Of a DNA stretch of 64,000 nucleotides, positions 36,821-46,134 are shown one piece after another. Position 1 is the first letter of the stretch, and each line of letters begins with the position of its first letter. The translations under genes and the position numbers were made by a program. The notes under the pieces are model-generated. The model had not been told where the DNA came from. It did not search any database and saw only the letters and a list, made by a program, of their open reading frames with translations. This DNA comes from Bradyrhizobium sp. AUGA SZCCT0283 (GTDB lineage Bacteria > Pseudomonadota > Alphaproteobacteria > Rhizobiales > Xanthobacteraceae): contig NZ_JAFCLU010000026.1 in assembly GCF_018130385.1 (NCBI RefSeq), forward strand, positions 30,936 through 94,935, in the 5' to 3' direction.

Positions 36821-37945
36821 ATGCGCTATTTCTTCGAGGACTTTGCGTTGGACACCGACCGGCGCGAGTTGCGGCGCGGGCCCGATGTTGTGCCTACGAC
36901 GCCACAGGTACTCGATCTGCTCGAGTATTTAGTCCGCAGCAGGGATCGCGTCGTCAGCAAGGACGATCTGGTTAACGCGATTTGGAATGGTCGGATTGTA
37001 TCTGATGCGGCGCTGACGACCCGGCTGAACGCCGTCCGACGCGCGATCGGCGACTCCGGCGAGCAACAACGTCTTATCAAGACATTTCCACGAAAGGGTT
37101 TTCGTTTCGTGGGCGCTGTACACGATGATGAGGGTCGGCGCCCAGGAACCGCGGTGGTCTCAGACGCCCTCGCCGAACTGTCAACGCTTGCCCGCGCTGC
37201 CGGGAAGGCCGCGGTTTCGGTCCCAGATCCCTCCGAAAAAGTAGTTGGCAAACGGCGATCCGATGGCTGGCTGGGTCACCTCAGAGGCCGTTTGAAGCTC
37301 GTGGGCGGCGCGTTGGCCTCGGTTGCCGCCATCGGCGTAATTGCCGGCGGCGTTGCCGGTTATTGGAATGTCTGGAAGACGGTCCGTACCGATGTAGTTC
37401 GGGAAGCTCAAAAGATCCAGGGACAACCGACTGTCAGGCCCGAGATCGCGCCTCGCCTCTCTCTCGTCGTGTTGCCCTTTGCCAACCTCAACAACGATCC
37501 AGAGCACGACTACTTTGCCGACGCCATCACGACAAATTTGACGGCCGATCTCTCGCGAGCGCCCGCCACTTTCGTCATTGGACGCGAGGTCGCCTTTACC
37601 TACAAGAACAAGTCGATCGATCTGAAGCAGTTCGGGACGGATCTCGGCATCCGCTGGGCCGTACAGGGCGCGGTAAGACGCAACGGAGACCAAGTGCGCG
37701 TCAACGTATGGCTTACAGATCTTCAGACCGCCCGCGACATCTGGTCAGATCGGTTCGACGGCGACCGTACAAATCTGGCCGTCTTGCAGGACAACATCAC
37801 AGCGCGGCTTCTCTGCGTTGCACACCTGCACCTCCGTCAACATGAAGAAGCCATCGAACCGTGTAGCCGCGCGTTGAATATGATCGGCACGACCGTTGAA
37901 GCTTACATCAGTATGATCTCGGCTTACGGGTCGACGGACAAATGA
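36821..37945 (+). CDS. CadC-like membrane-anchored winged-helix regulator with truncated TolB-like domain
   Basis: 374 aa from ATG 36821. An N-terminal OmpR/CadC winged helix (about 1-95, VVSKDDLVNAIWNGRIVSDAALTTRLNAVRRAIG) is followed by a linker, one TM helix (about 155-177) and a TolB-like domain starting LSLVVLPFANLNNDPEHDYFADAI. Compared with relatives the chain jumps at about NLAVLQDNITARL straight into a TPR-like fragment (HLRQHEEAIEPCSRAL) and ends. So most of the TPR region is deleted. It may still bind DNA. It is a paralogue of the protein encoded at 44515. Confidence 0.7.
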   Translation: MRYFFEDFALDTDRRELRRGPDVVPTTPQVLDLLEYLVRSRDRVVSKDDLVNAIWNGRIVSDAALTTRLNAVRRAIGDSGEQQRLIKTFPRKGFRFVGAVHDDEGRRPGTAVVSDALAELSTLARAAGKAAVSVPDPSEKVVGKRRSDGWLGHLRGRLKLVGGALASVAAIGVIAGGVAGYWNVWKTVRTDVVREAQKIQGQPTVRPEIAPRLSLVVLPFANLNNDPEHDYFADAITTNLTADLSRAPATFVIGREVAFTYKNKSIDLKQFGTDLGIRWAVQGAVRRNGDQVRVNVWLTDLQTARDIWSDRFDGDRTNLAVLQDNITARLLCVAHLHLRQHEEAIEPCSRALNMIGTTVEAYISMISAYGSTDK

Positions 37946-38056
37946 AAAAGGCACACTGCCTGTCACCGGCCCGTTCGTAACCCTCCCCCTTGCCGGCTCG
38001 CCAAGCGCGAGGGGGCCGACCGGTCGCTCGGAGCCACTATGAAGCTGCCGCGGCGC

Positions 38057-39901
38057 TCACTCCGGAACGACGCGGACGGCGCCGCGGGCGGCGCTCGTCG
38101 TCAGCGCGGCATAGGCCTTCAGCGCCATCGTCACCTTGCGGCTGCGCTTCTTGGCGGGCTTCCAGGCGTCCGCGCCGCGGGCCAGCATGGCTTCGCGGCG
38201 CTTCGCCAGCGTGGCGTCATCGACCACGAGGCTGATCGAACGCGCCGGGATGTCGATCTTGATAAGGTCGCCCTCTTCCACCAGCCCGATCAACCCGCCT
38301 TCGGCGGCTTCCGGCGAAAGATGTCCGATCGACAGGCCTGACGAGCCGCCGGAGAAGCGGCCATCGGTGACCAGTGCGCAAACTTTTCCGAGGCCCTTCG
38401 ATTTGAGGTAGCTGGTCGGATAGAGCATCTCCTGCATGCCGGGACCGCCGCGCGGGCCTTCATAGCGGACCACGACGACGTCGCCGGCCTTGATCTTGTT
38501 GCCCAGGATGCCTTCGACCGCGGCGTCCTGGCTTTCGAACACCCGTGCCGGCCCCTCGAACTTCAAAATGCTCTCATCGACGCCGGCGGTCTTCACGATG
38601 CAGCCATCGAGCGCGAGATTGCCGGACAGCACCGCGAGGCCGCCGTCTTTCGAATAGGCATGCTCGGCGTCGCGGACGCAGCCTGCCGCGCGATCGGTAT
38701 CGAGTTCCTCGAACCGGCGCTCCTGGCTGAACGCGACCTGCGTCGGCACATTGCCCGGTGCGGCCATGAAGAATTTGCGGACGCTTTCGCTCCTGGTCTG
38801 CTTGATGTCCCAGCGGCTGAGCGCATCCTCCAGCGTCTTGGAGTGAACCATCGGCAAGCCGCGGTTGAGCAGGCCCGCGCGGTCGAGTTCGCCGAGGATA
38901 GCCATGATGCCGCCGGCGCGGTGAACGTCCTCCATATGCACGTCCGCCACCGACGGCGCCACCTTGCACAGCACCGGTACCCGGCGCGACAGGCGGTCGA
39001 TATCCTGCATCGTGAACGGCACCTGCCCTTCATAGGCGGCAGCCAAGAGATGCAGCACCGTGTTGGTCGAGCCGCCCATGGCGATGTCGAGCGTCATGGC
39101 ATTCTCGAACGCCTTGAAGTTAGCGATCGACCGCGGCAACGCCGTTTCGTCGTCCTGCTCGTAATAGCGCCGCGCCAGATCGACGATCAGATGCCCGGCC
39201 TCGACGAACAACCCCTTGCGGTCGGCGTGCGTCGCCAGCACCGAGCCGTTGCCCGGCAGCGCCAGCCCCAGCGCCTCGGTGAGACAGTTCATGGAATTGG
39301 CCGTGAACATGCCCGAACACGAGCCGCAGGTCGGACAGGCCGAGCGCTCGATCACTTCCACGTCGGCATCGCTGACGTTGCTGTCGGCGGCCGCGACCAT
39401 GGCGTCGATCAGATCGACCGCGCGGAGCTTGCCCTTGATGTTGACCTTGCCGGATTCCATCGGCCCGCCCGAGACGAACACGGTCGGGATGTTGATCCGC
39501 AGCGCCGCCATCAGCATGCCGGGCGTGATCTTGTCGCAGTTCGAGATGCAGACCATGGCGTCGGCGCAATGCGCATTGACCATGTACTCGACGCTGTCGG
39601 CGATGATCTCGCGCGACGGCAGGCTGTAGAGCATGCCGTCATGGCCCATGGCGATGCCGTCATCGACTGCGATGGTGTTGAACTCCTTGGCGACGCCGCC
39701 CGCCTTCTCGATTTCGCGCGCGACGAGCTGGCCGAGATCCTTCAGGTGCACATGGCCGGGCACGAACTGGGTAAACGAATTGACCACGGCAATGATCGGC
39801 TTGCCAAAATCCTCGTTCTTCATGCCGGTGGCGCGCCAGAGGCCGCGGGCGCCCGCCATGTTGCGGCCGTGGGTCGTGGTTCGGGAGCGGTAGGCGGGCA
39901 T
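38057..39901 (-). CDS. ilvD: Dihydroxy-acid dehydratase
   Basis: 614 aa, standard length, branched-chain amino acid biosynthesis (dihydroxy-isovalerate to ketoisovalerate). Iron-sulfur ligands are in SNCDKITPGM and CPTCGSCSGMFTANS. The C-terminal active-site Ser lies in TDGRFSGGSSGLSIGH. ATG 39901 gives the conserved N-terminus PAYRSRTTTHGRNMAGARGL. The frame is open further upstream, but that is antisense to the next gene and has no homology look. Confidence 0.96.
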   Translation of the reverse strand: MPAYRSRTTTHGRNMAGARGLWRATGMKNEDFGKPIIAVVNSFTQFVPGHVHLKDLGQLVAREIEKAGGVAKEFNTIAVDDGIAMGHDGMLYSLPSREIIADSVEYMVNAHCADAMVCISNCDKITPGMLMAALRINIPTVFVSGGPMESGKVNIKGKLRAVDLIDAMVAAADSNVSDADVEVIERSACPTCGSCSGMFTANSMNCLTEALGLALPGNGSVLATHADRKGLFVEAGHLIVDLARRYYEQDDETALPRSIANFKAFENAMTLDIAMGGSTNTVLHLLAAAYEGQVPFTMQDIDRLSRRVPVLCKVAPSVADVHMEDVHRAGGIMAILGELDRAGLLNRGLPMVHSKTLEDALSRWDIKQTRSESVRKFFMAAPGNVPTQVAFSQERRFEELDTDRAAGCVRDAEHAYSKDGGLAVLSGNLALDGCIVKTAGVDESILKFEGPARVFESQDAAVEGILGNKIKAGDVVVVRYEGPRGGPGMQEMLYPTSYLKSKGLGKVCALVTDGRFSGGSSGLSIGHLSPEAAEGGLIGLVEEGDLIKIDIPARSISLVVDDATLAKRREAMLARGADAWKPAKKRSRKVTMALKAYAALTTSAARGAVRVVPE

Positions 39902-40037
39902 GGTCTGTCCTTCTGGGAAGCGGGAAAGGCGTCTTTTAGACGGTGAACCGGATCGATTAAAGCGGCTTGGCGCAGGGTCGCCATGCACTGGCCCACCCCG
40001 AACGGGACAGGGTGCAGACCACCTGCTCCGGCTACCG

Positions 40038-41231
40038 CTAGACCACCTCGCGCGCGCGCAGTTCCGCGATCGCCTTGGCGTCATAGCCGAGCTCAGCCAG
40101 CACCTCCTCGGTATGGGCACTGAGCGCGGGCGCCATGCGGTCGAGCCGGCCGCCGCCATGGGCGAGCTGGAACCCGCTGCCGGCAAAGCGCAGGCGGCCA
40201 TAGGGCGTGTCGATCTCCTGGATGGCGCCGCGCGCGGATATCTGCGGATGATCGATGACTTCCTCGACCTTCCAGATGCTGGCGCAGGGCGCGCCCGCGG
40301 CCTCCAGGACCTTTTCCCACTCGCGCGGGTCCCTCTTCGACAGCGCCTCCTCGATGATGGCCCGCAGCGCCGGCTCGTTCTCCTGGCGGGCGAACCAGTC
40401 GGCGAAGCGCGGATCTTCCAGCGCATCGGCGCACCCCAGCGCGGTCATCAGCGCGATGTATTGCTTCTCGCTGTTCACCGCGAGCAGCAGATAGCCGTCA
40501 CCGGCCTTGAACAGGTTGGCAGTTGGCCGGCGGCTCACCGCCTGGTTGCCGGAGAGCTGCTGGCGATGGCCGGCCACCGAGTAGTCCGCGACCTGCCCGG
40601 ACAGGAACGCCAGCGTCGCCTCCAGCATGGAGACGTCGACCAACTGACCCTTGCCGGTATGAGTACGCTGGAACAGCGCGCTGGACACACCGAAGGCGGC
40701 GGTGGCGCCCGACAGCACGTCGCAGACCGCAAAGCCCGCGCGCGTCGGGCCGGTCTCGGCATGGCCGGTGATCGACATGATGCCGGACAGCGCCTGGATC
40801 TTGCCGTCATAGCCGGCGCCGAGCCGTTCCGGCCCGGTCTGGCCAAAACCCGAAATGGCGCAATAGATCAGCCGCGGATTGATCGCGGAGAGCGCGGCAT
40901 AACCGATGCCGAGCTTGTCCATCACGCCCGGGCGGAAATTCTCCATCACCACGTCGGCCTGCGCTGCGAGTTGCTTGACGATGGCGATCGCCTCCGGCTT
41001 CTGCAGGTCGAGGGTGAGGCTGCGCTTGTTGCCGTTGATGGCCTGCCAGCCCGGCGCGAGGCCGCGCTCGGCCCATTCGCGGCTCAGCGGCGTGCGGCGC
41101 ATGTCCTCGCCTTCGCGCCGCTCCACCTTGATGACGTCGGCGCCGAGCAGCGCGAGCTGGTAGCTCGCATAGGGACCGGCCAGCACCTGCGTGAAGTCGA
41201 GAATCTTCACGCCTTCGAACGGTCGGGTCAA
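40038..41231 (-). CDS. Class III (CaiB/BaiF) CoA-transferase
   Basis: 397 aa. The N-terminus GVKILDFTQVLAGPYASYQLALLGADVIKVE is the family signature. The catalytic Asp is in GAGYDGKIQALSGIM, and the CoA loop is NGNKRSLTLDL. The start is TTG 41231 with a strong GGAGGAA site 8 nt upstream. It transfers CoA between carboxylic acids. It lies 64 bp downstream of the GrdB-like gene on the same strand, so they form an operon. The substrate is unknown. Confidence 0.9.
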   Translation of the reverse strand: MTRPFEGVKILDFTQVLAGPYASYQLALLGADVIKVERREGEDMRRTPLSREWAERGLAPGWQAINGNKRSLTLDLQKPEAIAIVKQLAAQADVVMENFRPGVMDKLGIGYAALSAINPRLIYCAISGFGQTGPERLGAGYDGKIQALSGIMSITGHAETGPTRAGFAVCDVLSGATAAFGVSSALFQRTHTGKGQLVDVSMLEATLAFLSGQVADYSVAGHRQQLSGNQAVSRRPTANLFKAGDGYLLLAVNSEKQYIALMTALGCADALEDPRFADWFARQENEPALRAIIEEALSKRDPREWEKVLEAAGAPCASIWKVEEVIDHPQISARGAIQEIDTPYGRLRFAGSGFQLAHGGGRLDRMAPALSAHTEEVLAELGYDAKAIAELRAREVV

Positions 41232-41295
41232 AGGGACTTCCTCCGAAATCGCTCTTCTTTTCTTCTGTCTTCGTTCGTGGCCCGCGCGGCGGGCG

Positions 41296-42225
41296 TCACG
41301 CCGCCCGGTTGCCGCGCGCGATCTCTTTCTGCTTGTCGAATTCGGCGCGGCGCCGCGCCAGTTCCTCCGGGCTCATCTGCGCGATGTTGTTGTAGTCGAG
41401 CTTCCAGGAGGCATCCTCGCTCCAGCGCAGCGGCGACTGCATCGTGGTGCGCGCGCCGGGTGCGGACTCCAGCAGACGCAGCGCCAGTTCGAGCGTCAGC
41501 GCCTGCGACTCCACATCATGCGGCTTGCCGGCGGAGTTGCCGAGCGGAAAATCCGAAAACAGGAAGCGCGGCGCGGCGGCGTGTTCGACGATGTCCTTGG
41601 CACAGCCCATGACGACGGTGGCAATGCTATTGGCTTCGAGATGACGCGCTACCAGCGCAGACGTCTGGTGGCAGACCGGGCAATTCGGGACGATGACCGC
41701 GATATCGACCTTGTCGGCCTGGCAGCGGGCGAGAATATCCGGAGCGTCGACATCGATGGTGACGCGGTGGCTGCGATTGGTCGGCGCACCGAAGAAACGC
41801 GGCGCGACTTCGCCGATCCGCCCCGCGTTGGCCGCCTTCAGAAGCTGCGGCAGCGGAAACCAGGTGCCGCTGTCGGTGGCCGTGGTGTGCTTGCGGTCGT
41901 AGCCGATATGCGAGATCCGCAAATCATGCTGCTTTGCCGTGTCGCCGTCATAGACCTGATAGAACTTGGCGCTGCCGTTGTAGGCAGCTCCGGGCCCCTG
42001 ATCGCCCTTGGTGGGATCATACTTGGCAGCCGTGGTGACGATGGTCACGCGCGACTTCGCGAGCGGCTTTTTCAACGGCTGGAACGGCGCATCGACATAG
42101 TGCGCCCAGCGATAGGGCGTGGTGTAGCCGATCGCGGTGTAATACTCGCGGGTCCGCTGCATATAAGGGATCGGAGAATCATAGTCGGGCGCGAAGCCAA
42201 GCTGGTCGTCGAGGGGGGCGGACAT
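41296..42225 (-). CDS. GrdB-like (glycine/sarcosine/betaine/D-proline reductase selenoprotein B family), cysteine version
   Basis: 309 aa. The core AVIVPNCPVCHQTSALVARHLEANSIATVVMG and the FLFSDFPLGNSAGKP region match the GRDB domain of clostridial reductases. The redox site reads Cys-Pro-Val-Cys where some relatives have selenocysteine. No UGA readthrough is needed. In aerobic proteobacteria these homologues have no proven reaction. Here it is paired with a CoA-transferase. The ATG is preceded by CAGGAGAAAC. Confidence 0.72.
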   Translation of the reverse strand: MSAPLDDQLGFAPDYDSPIPYMQRTREYYTAIGYTTPYRWAHYVDAPFQPLKKPLAKSRVTIVTTAAKYDPTKGDQGPGAAYNGSAKFYQVYDGDTAKQHDLRISHIGYDRKHTTATDSGTWFPLPQLLKAANAGRIGEVAPRFFGAPTNRSHRVTIDVDAPDILARCQADKVDIAVIVPNCPVCHQTSALVARHLEANSIATVVMGCAKDIVEHAAAPRFLFSDFPLGNSAGKPHDVESQALTLELALRLLESAPGARTTMQSPLRWSEDASWKLDYNNIAQMSPEELARRRAEFDKQKEIARGNRAA

Positions 42226-42329
42226 TGTGTTTCTCCTGCGTTTCCACCGCGAGCGTAAGATCTATTTTCAGCCAGACTAGAGATAGTCGGCCGGTTCCTC
42301 AACTGCCGAAAGTGCAACTCAAACCCGCA

Positions 42330-42900
42330 TGACCAGCGACCAAAGGTCGACCTCAAATAACCCCAACAAGCCCGGACGCACCTCCACGCTCGCAGGCGAC
42401 GGGCGCCCCGAGTTGATGCGACGGCTCGTCCCTCGAAATAACGAGGGCGCAGGGAAGACCGGGTGCGCGCTGCACCCGCGGTCTCGTGTGCAATGGCACA
42501 AAGAAGTGCGCACACGAGCATACAGGTCCAGCGGAGAGCATCCGGCCTTCCCTGCGCAATGGTTTGACGGCTTATGGCGCGCTCTCCCCGGAGACGAATT
42601 CCTTTTGCCTCCGTCGCTGCCGGATTGACGGCCCATCGAACCCGGTTGGGTTCGATCAACCTCCGCCAGCTTGACACCAGCCACGGGTGCCAGGACCACA
42701 CGGTTTTGCCGTACGCAAACTGCGCCGCTCGTCCTGCGCGGATCAATCGCTCACAGCCCAAGACAAAGCTTGGAGCCGCCCTGCAACGCCTCGCGCGCGC
42801 AACGCCATCGCGTCCACCGCAACCCGCACTCCACGTATCGTGACGACGCGTACGCCCCTCTTCGATGAGGCGGGATGAGCGCAAAAGAGACTGATTTGGG
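42330..42900. repeat. Bradyrhizobium-type dispersed intergenic repeat block
   Basis: The stretch from about 42,330 to 42,900 contains phrases I know from many Bradyrhizobium intergenic regions, where they give recurrent spurious ORFs (for example the peptide ALHPRSRVQ followed by PAFPAQWFDGLWRALPGDE). All frames are short or interrupted. I regard it as a non-coding repeat, not a gene. Recognition is from memory and needs a genome search. Confidence 0.5.
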
Positions 42901-43609
42901 GAGAATGAGAAGCGGAATATTTTCGTCGCACAATCTGGACGGCCCAAATCACTTTGAATCGGCTGACGAAATTCGATTTTGCGCGCAGCGGGTTTGGCGG
43001 TGTTTTTTGAAGCGAGACCGTGCGACCGTGGGCCGAAACGCTCGCTGATTTGCCCCCGTCGGGTAATCGGCGTTCAGTTCGTGGAAGGGAATTAGGCTGC
43101 ACTTAATAATTGGCTGCAGTGAGAGCACTGATTTGAAGCGGGGAGTGCTGCTGCGGCGTGACCACAGGAGGTGGAGGAGATACGGCCAGTAGAGTCGCCC
43201 CGAGTACGGAAACTACCCGGTGCATTTAACTTTCACGTTGCGTCATGATGGGCGCATTGCGGACGATCGCATCGACAAAAAAGTTGGGTGCATTGTCACA
43301 CCGCAGCTACGAGCAGCAGATCATCAAGGTCCCTTTCGGCCGCTCGCCCCGAAAGCAGCATCGCGGCAATGGCGGCCAAACAGGCGAATTTTCGAAGACG
43401 CAGCTTCTGATCGCGCCGAATTTGCGCAGCGCGGCAACAAGTTTGCACTGCCATCAGGTCGACAATTGTGCTCTCTTTGGCTGCGCGACCTCTCGCTGAT
43501 CATTTCAGCCCCAGCCCCATGGTCGGGTCGAGAGGGAGCGCTGCCCCGGCATTGATCCCCACGATTCGCGCCGGTCGCCTTGTTCATGCGTTCCCCTGGA
43601 GTGGCAGCC
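42901..43609. other. Gene-poor stretch
   Basis: No open frame with protein-like composition, hairpin array or clear promoter was recognised in this 700-bp stretch. A CTGGAG ribosome-binding site near its right end serves the small ORF at 43610. Confidence 0.5.
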
Positions 43610-43756
43610 ATGGTGCAGAACCTAGTAGCCGGATTGGTCGTGGTGGCTTTGATTATCATGGGCGTGCTTGCCTACGCCCAGAAACATGAGGGGTGCTTGC
43701 ACGGGCGCTCGCTCCAAACCTTCAAGCCCTGCGGATCAGTTAGCGTTGAGCTGTAG
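43610..43756 (+). CDS. 48-aa single-span membrane protein
   Basis: ATG 43610 is preceded by GGAG at 9-nt spacing. One clear TM helix (residues about 4-22, LVAGLVVVALIIMGVLAYA) is followed by a short basic tail with two cysteines (EGCLHGRS and KPCGS). No family is recognised. The hydrophobic run and ribosome-binding site make it more credible than chance, but no homologue can be checked here. Confidence 0.45.
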   Translation: MVQNLVAGLVVVALIIMGVLAYAQKHEGCLHGRSLQTFKPCGSVSVEL

Positions 43757-43951
43757 CTTGCCGCGACGCTGCGGCCAACCTCGCGCGATTTGGTGCTCAT
43801 GATTCCGGGCAAATCCCGGTTCGCGTATCTCCGTCAGTACGGGCCGAGCCGAGCCGTTCTTCAACCGAACGTGGGTTCCTGGCAAACTGGGCGACTGATC
43901 AGGCGACGCATTGGGCTCGCTTCCATTGGTGGTCTGTCGAAGTCTGCTCTT

Positions 43952-44055
43952 GGCAGCACCTTTGAGACATGCCCGCCTATCCTGAGAACGTCCGTTCACC
44001 GGGGTAGACCGGAAGTCGCCGTGGTGCGGCCAAATCGACGCGAATGACCCACATC
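43952..44055. repeat. Dispersed ~100-bp repeat, copy 1
   Basis: Begins GGCAGCACCTTTGAGACATG and contains CCGTTCACCGGGGTAGACC then GGAAGTCGCCGTGG. Related copies lie at 60819-60925 and 61951-62058. It lies 75 bp from the DUF1127 copy B stop codon. Confidence 0.7.
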
Positions 44056-44129
44056 GGAAGTCAGCATCTGCGCCACGACGCCTCTGGTAGTGACCATTCC
44101 GAACGTCCATCGCGGCTAGATATCGACAT

Positions 44130-44369
44130 TCATTCGCCGGATAGGACGCCTCGCGGATCGCAACCTCGATGCGAAGCGAGGTAGTCGATCTCGCTGCGCG
44201 TAATGCCGATATCTATTAGCTCCCTGTCACTTAGGTCGCACAAGTTGGCCATTAATCTCCGGCGTTTGCGCCACTCCTGAAATGCATTCCAATATGTTTC
44301 GAGAGGACTGTAGACCTGCCGCCTTGCGGTTACCGGTCCCAGCTCAGTGGTCCCGCGGATCGTGCTCAT
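44130..44369 (-). CDS. DUF1127 small protein, copy B
   Basis: 79 aa, paralogue of the 36422-36661 protein: STIRGTTELGPVTARRQVYS at the N-terminus and the DUF1127 motif LCDLSDRELIDIGITRSEIDYLA. It is strongly basic in the middle (EWRKRRRLM). It is divergent from the winged-helix-TPR gene at 44515 and shares the repeat operator arrangement with copy A. That indicates duplication of the whole two-gene module rather than of one gene. Confidence 0.83.
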   Translation of the reverse strand: MSTIRGTTELGPVTARRQVYSPLETYWNAFQEWRKRRRLMANLCDLSDRELIDIGITRSEIDYLASHRGCDPRGVLSGE

Positions 44370-44431
44370 TAGGGTGTGTCCTGTCTGGACTGTTCACTAG
44401 GCAGAAGTTGCCGCAAGATGCGCGGCTGCGC

Positions 44432-44469
44432 TTAACTGGTGGCTTACATTTCTCTTACCGGCGGCTTAC
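44432..44469. promoter_or_regulatory. Four TTAC-like direct repeats, copy B
   Basis: TTAA (44432), TTAC (44444), TTAC (44455) and TTAC (44466), spacing 12, 11 and 11 bp, identical to copy A. The flanking text CCTGTCTGGACTGTT and GCCGCAAGA is also conserved between the two intergenic regions, although the encoded proteins have diverged. Confidence 0.65.
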
Positions 44470-44514
44470 TCTTCATGCGCCAGTACAGAGGCGACCCCGG
44501 GAAGGAATGGCAGC

Positions 44515-46068
44515 TTGCGCTATCTTTTCGAGGAATACGCATTCGACACCGACCGGCGCGAGCTGCATCGGGGGATCGATGCGGTGTCGATCACACCGCA
44601 GGTTTTTGACCTGCTCGAATACCTGATCCGCAACAGGGAGCGGGTTGTCAGCAAGGACGACCTCATCAAAGCCATTTGGAATGGGCGCAGCGTATCTGAC
44701 GCGGCGCTGACAACCCGCCTGAATGCCGCCCGGGATGCAATCGGCGATTCCGGCGAGGAACAACGCTTCATCAAAACACTACCGCGCAAGGGCTTCCGTT
44801 TCGTCGGACAGGTGCGGGAGGCGCGAGAAGTTGCGGGCCCAAACCCTGGCGATGCGCCCGGGAGCGTTCCTGCACTTCCCGACGAGCCCTCCATCGCCGT
44901 GCTGCCGTTCGCGAACATGTCTGGCGATCCCGAGCAGGAGTACTTCGCGGACGGGATGGTTGAGGAGATCACTACCGCACTTTCGCGATTCAGATCGTTG
45001 TTCGTGATCGCTCGCAATTCGAGTTTCACCTTCAAGGGCAAAGCCGTCGACATCAAGGAAGTCGGGCGCAGGCTTGGCGTGCGCTATGTCCTTCAGGGGG
45101 CGGTGCGCAAGGCGTCGGGGAAAGTTCGCATCACGGGCCAGTTGATTGAAGCGGCTACGGGCGCACACATTTGGGCGGACAAGTTCGAACGTGACATGAC
45201 AGACATTTTCGCGTTGCAGGACGAAGTCACGCTCGCCGTTGTCTCAGCTATTCAGCCAAAGTTGTTTCAAGCAGAAATTGCACTGGCGACGCGGCGGCGA
45301 CCGGAAGACCTCACCGCGTATGATCTTTTTCTCCGGGCTTTACAGCAAGCCGTCCGATCGACCCGCGAAAGTTTGGCCGAGGCACTCCGACTGGTCCATC
45401 GCGCCTTGGAGCTTGCCCCTGGGTTTGCTGCTGCGGCAGCTTTGGCAGGTGACTGTCATATGGAAAACGTGCTTAGGAGCTATGCGATCGACCCACAATT
45501 CGAACGCAAGGAAGCCGTTCGGCTTATGCGCCTGGCATTGAGCCTCGACGATGGTGATCCAGACACGTTGGCAAGTGCTGCTTCGATCTCCGCATTATTG
45601 ATCGGCGATTGTGAGACTGAGATCGAGATGGCCGATCGGGCGGTCGCGCTCAACCCAAATTCATTTCACATATGGAACCGCAGAGGCTGGGTCTATAAGA
45701 TTGCGGGGCAGCCGAAGGAAGCGATCCGGAGCTTTGAACGCGCCATGCGAATGAGCCCGGTAGACCCGCAAACATTCGGAGCGCTTACCGGGATGGGATT
45801 TGCCCTTATTGAGCTTCGTCGCTTTGACGAGGCCATCATTGCAGCGAAGAAAGCCCAGCGTCACAACCCCTGCTATCCAGGACCATACCGCTGCTTCGCG
45901 TCCGCTTTCGCCCATCTCGGACGCGACGCTGAGGCCCGTGAGGCAGCGGCTCGTATGCTTGAGATCGATCCCGCTTTCACAATATCGGCGTGGATCGGTC
46001 GGAGCCAAGTATCAAAAAATGCGAAGCTGATGATTGAGGGTTTTCGCAAAGCGGGGTTGCCCGAGTAG
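44515..46068 (+). CDS. Winged-helix - TolB-like - TPR regulator
   Basis: 517 aa from TTG 44515, which aligns with the ATG of the paralogue. OmpR-type winged helix at about 1-98 (VVSKDDLIKAIWNGRSVSDAALTTRLNAARDAIG), then a FlgO/TolB-like domain (PSIAVLPFANMSGDPEQEYFADGMVEEITTALSRF) and TPRs to the C-terminus. Unlike copy A there is no TM helix between the first two domains, so it should be cytosolic. Such one-piece regulators are numerous in Rhizobiales; signals and targets are mostly unknown. Probable autoregulation through the adjacent repeats. Confidence 0.82.
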   Translation: MRYLFEEYAFDTDRRELHRGIDAVSITPQVFDLLEYLIRNRERVVSKDDLIKAIWNGRSVSDAALTTRLNAARDAIGDSGEEQRFIKTLPRKGFRFVGQVREAREVAGPNPGDAPGSVPALPDEPSIAVLPFANMSGDPEQEYFADGMVEEITTALSRFRSLFVIARNSSFTFKGKAVDIKEVGRRLGVRYVLQGAVRKASGKVRITGQLIEAATGAHIWADKFERDMTDIFALQDEVTLAVVSAIQPKLFQAEIALATRRRPEDLTAYDLFLRALQQAVRSTRESLAEALRLVHRALELAPGFAAAAALAGDCHMENVLRSYAIDPQFERKEAVRLMRLALSLDDGDPDTLASAASISALLIGDCETEIEMADRAVALNPNSFHIWNRRGWVYKIAGQPKEAIRSFERAMRMSPVDPQTFGALTGMGFALIELRRFDEAIIAAKKAQRHNPCYPGPYRCFASAFAHLGRDAEAREAAARMLEIDPAFTISAWIGRSQVSKNAKLMIEGFRKAGLPE

Positions 46069-46134
46069 CTCTCCAATGTCCACGAGGTGATCGAATAGCG
46101 GCACTCTTCTGCGGCGCATGAGTCCGGAGTTGGC

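Noticed and set aside
41296..42225. Selenocysteine (UGA) site in the GrdB-like gene
   Set aside because: The reading frame has no internal TGA; the redox site is encoded by ordinary cysteine codons.
42329..42628. Open frame of 99 codons resembling proteins named hypothetical in Bradyrhizobium
   Set aside because: The peptide is part of a dispersed intergenic repeat and overlapping frames are equally open; it reads as non-coding DNA.
43736..44110. Leftward 124-codon frame near DUF1127 copy B
   Set aside because: Its sequence is the translated dispersed repeat; a related peptide (HGDFRS.PVNG) appears antisense at 60772-61107, which marks repeat DNA, not a protein family.
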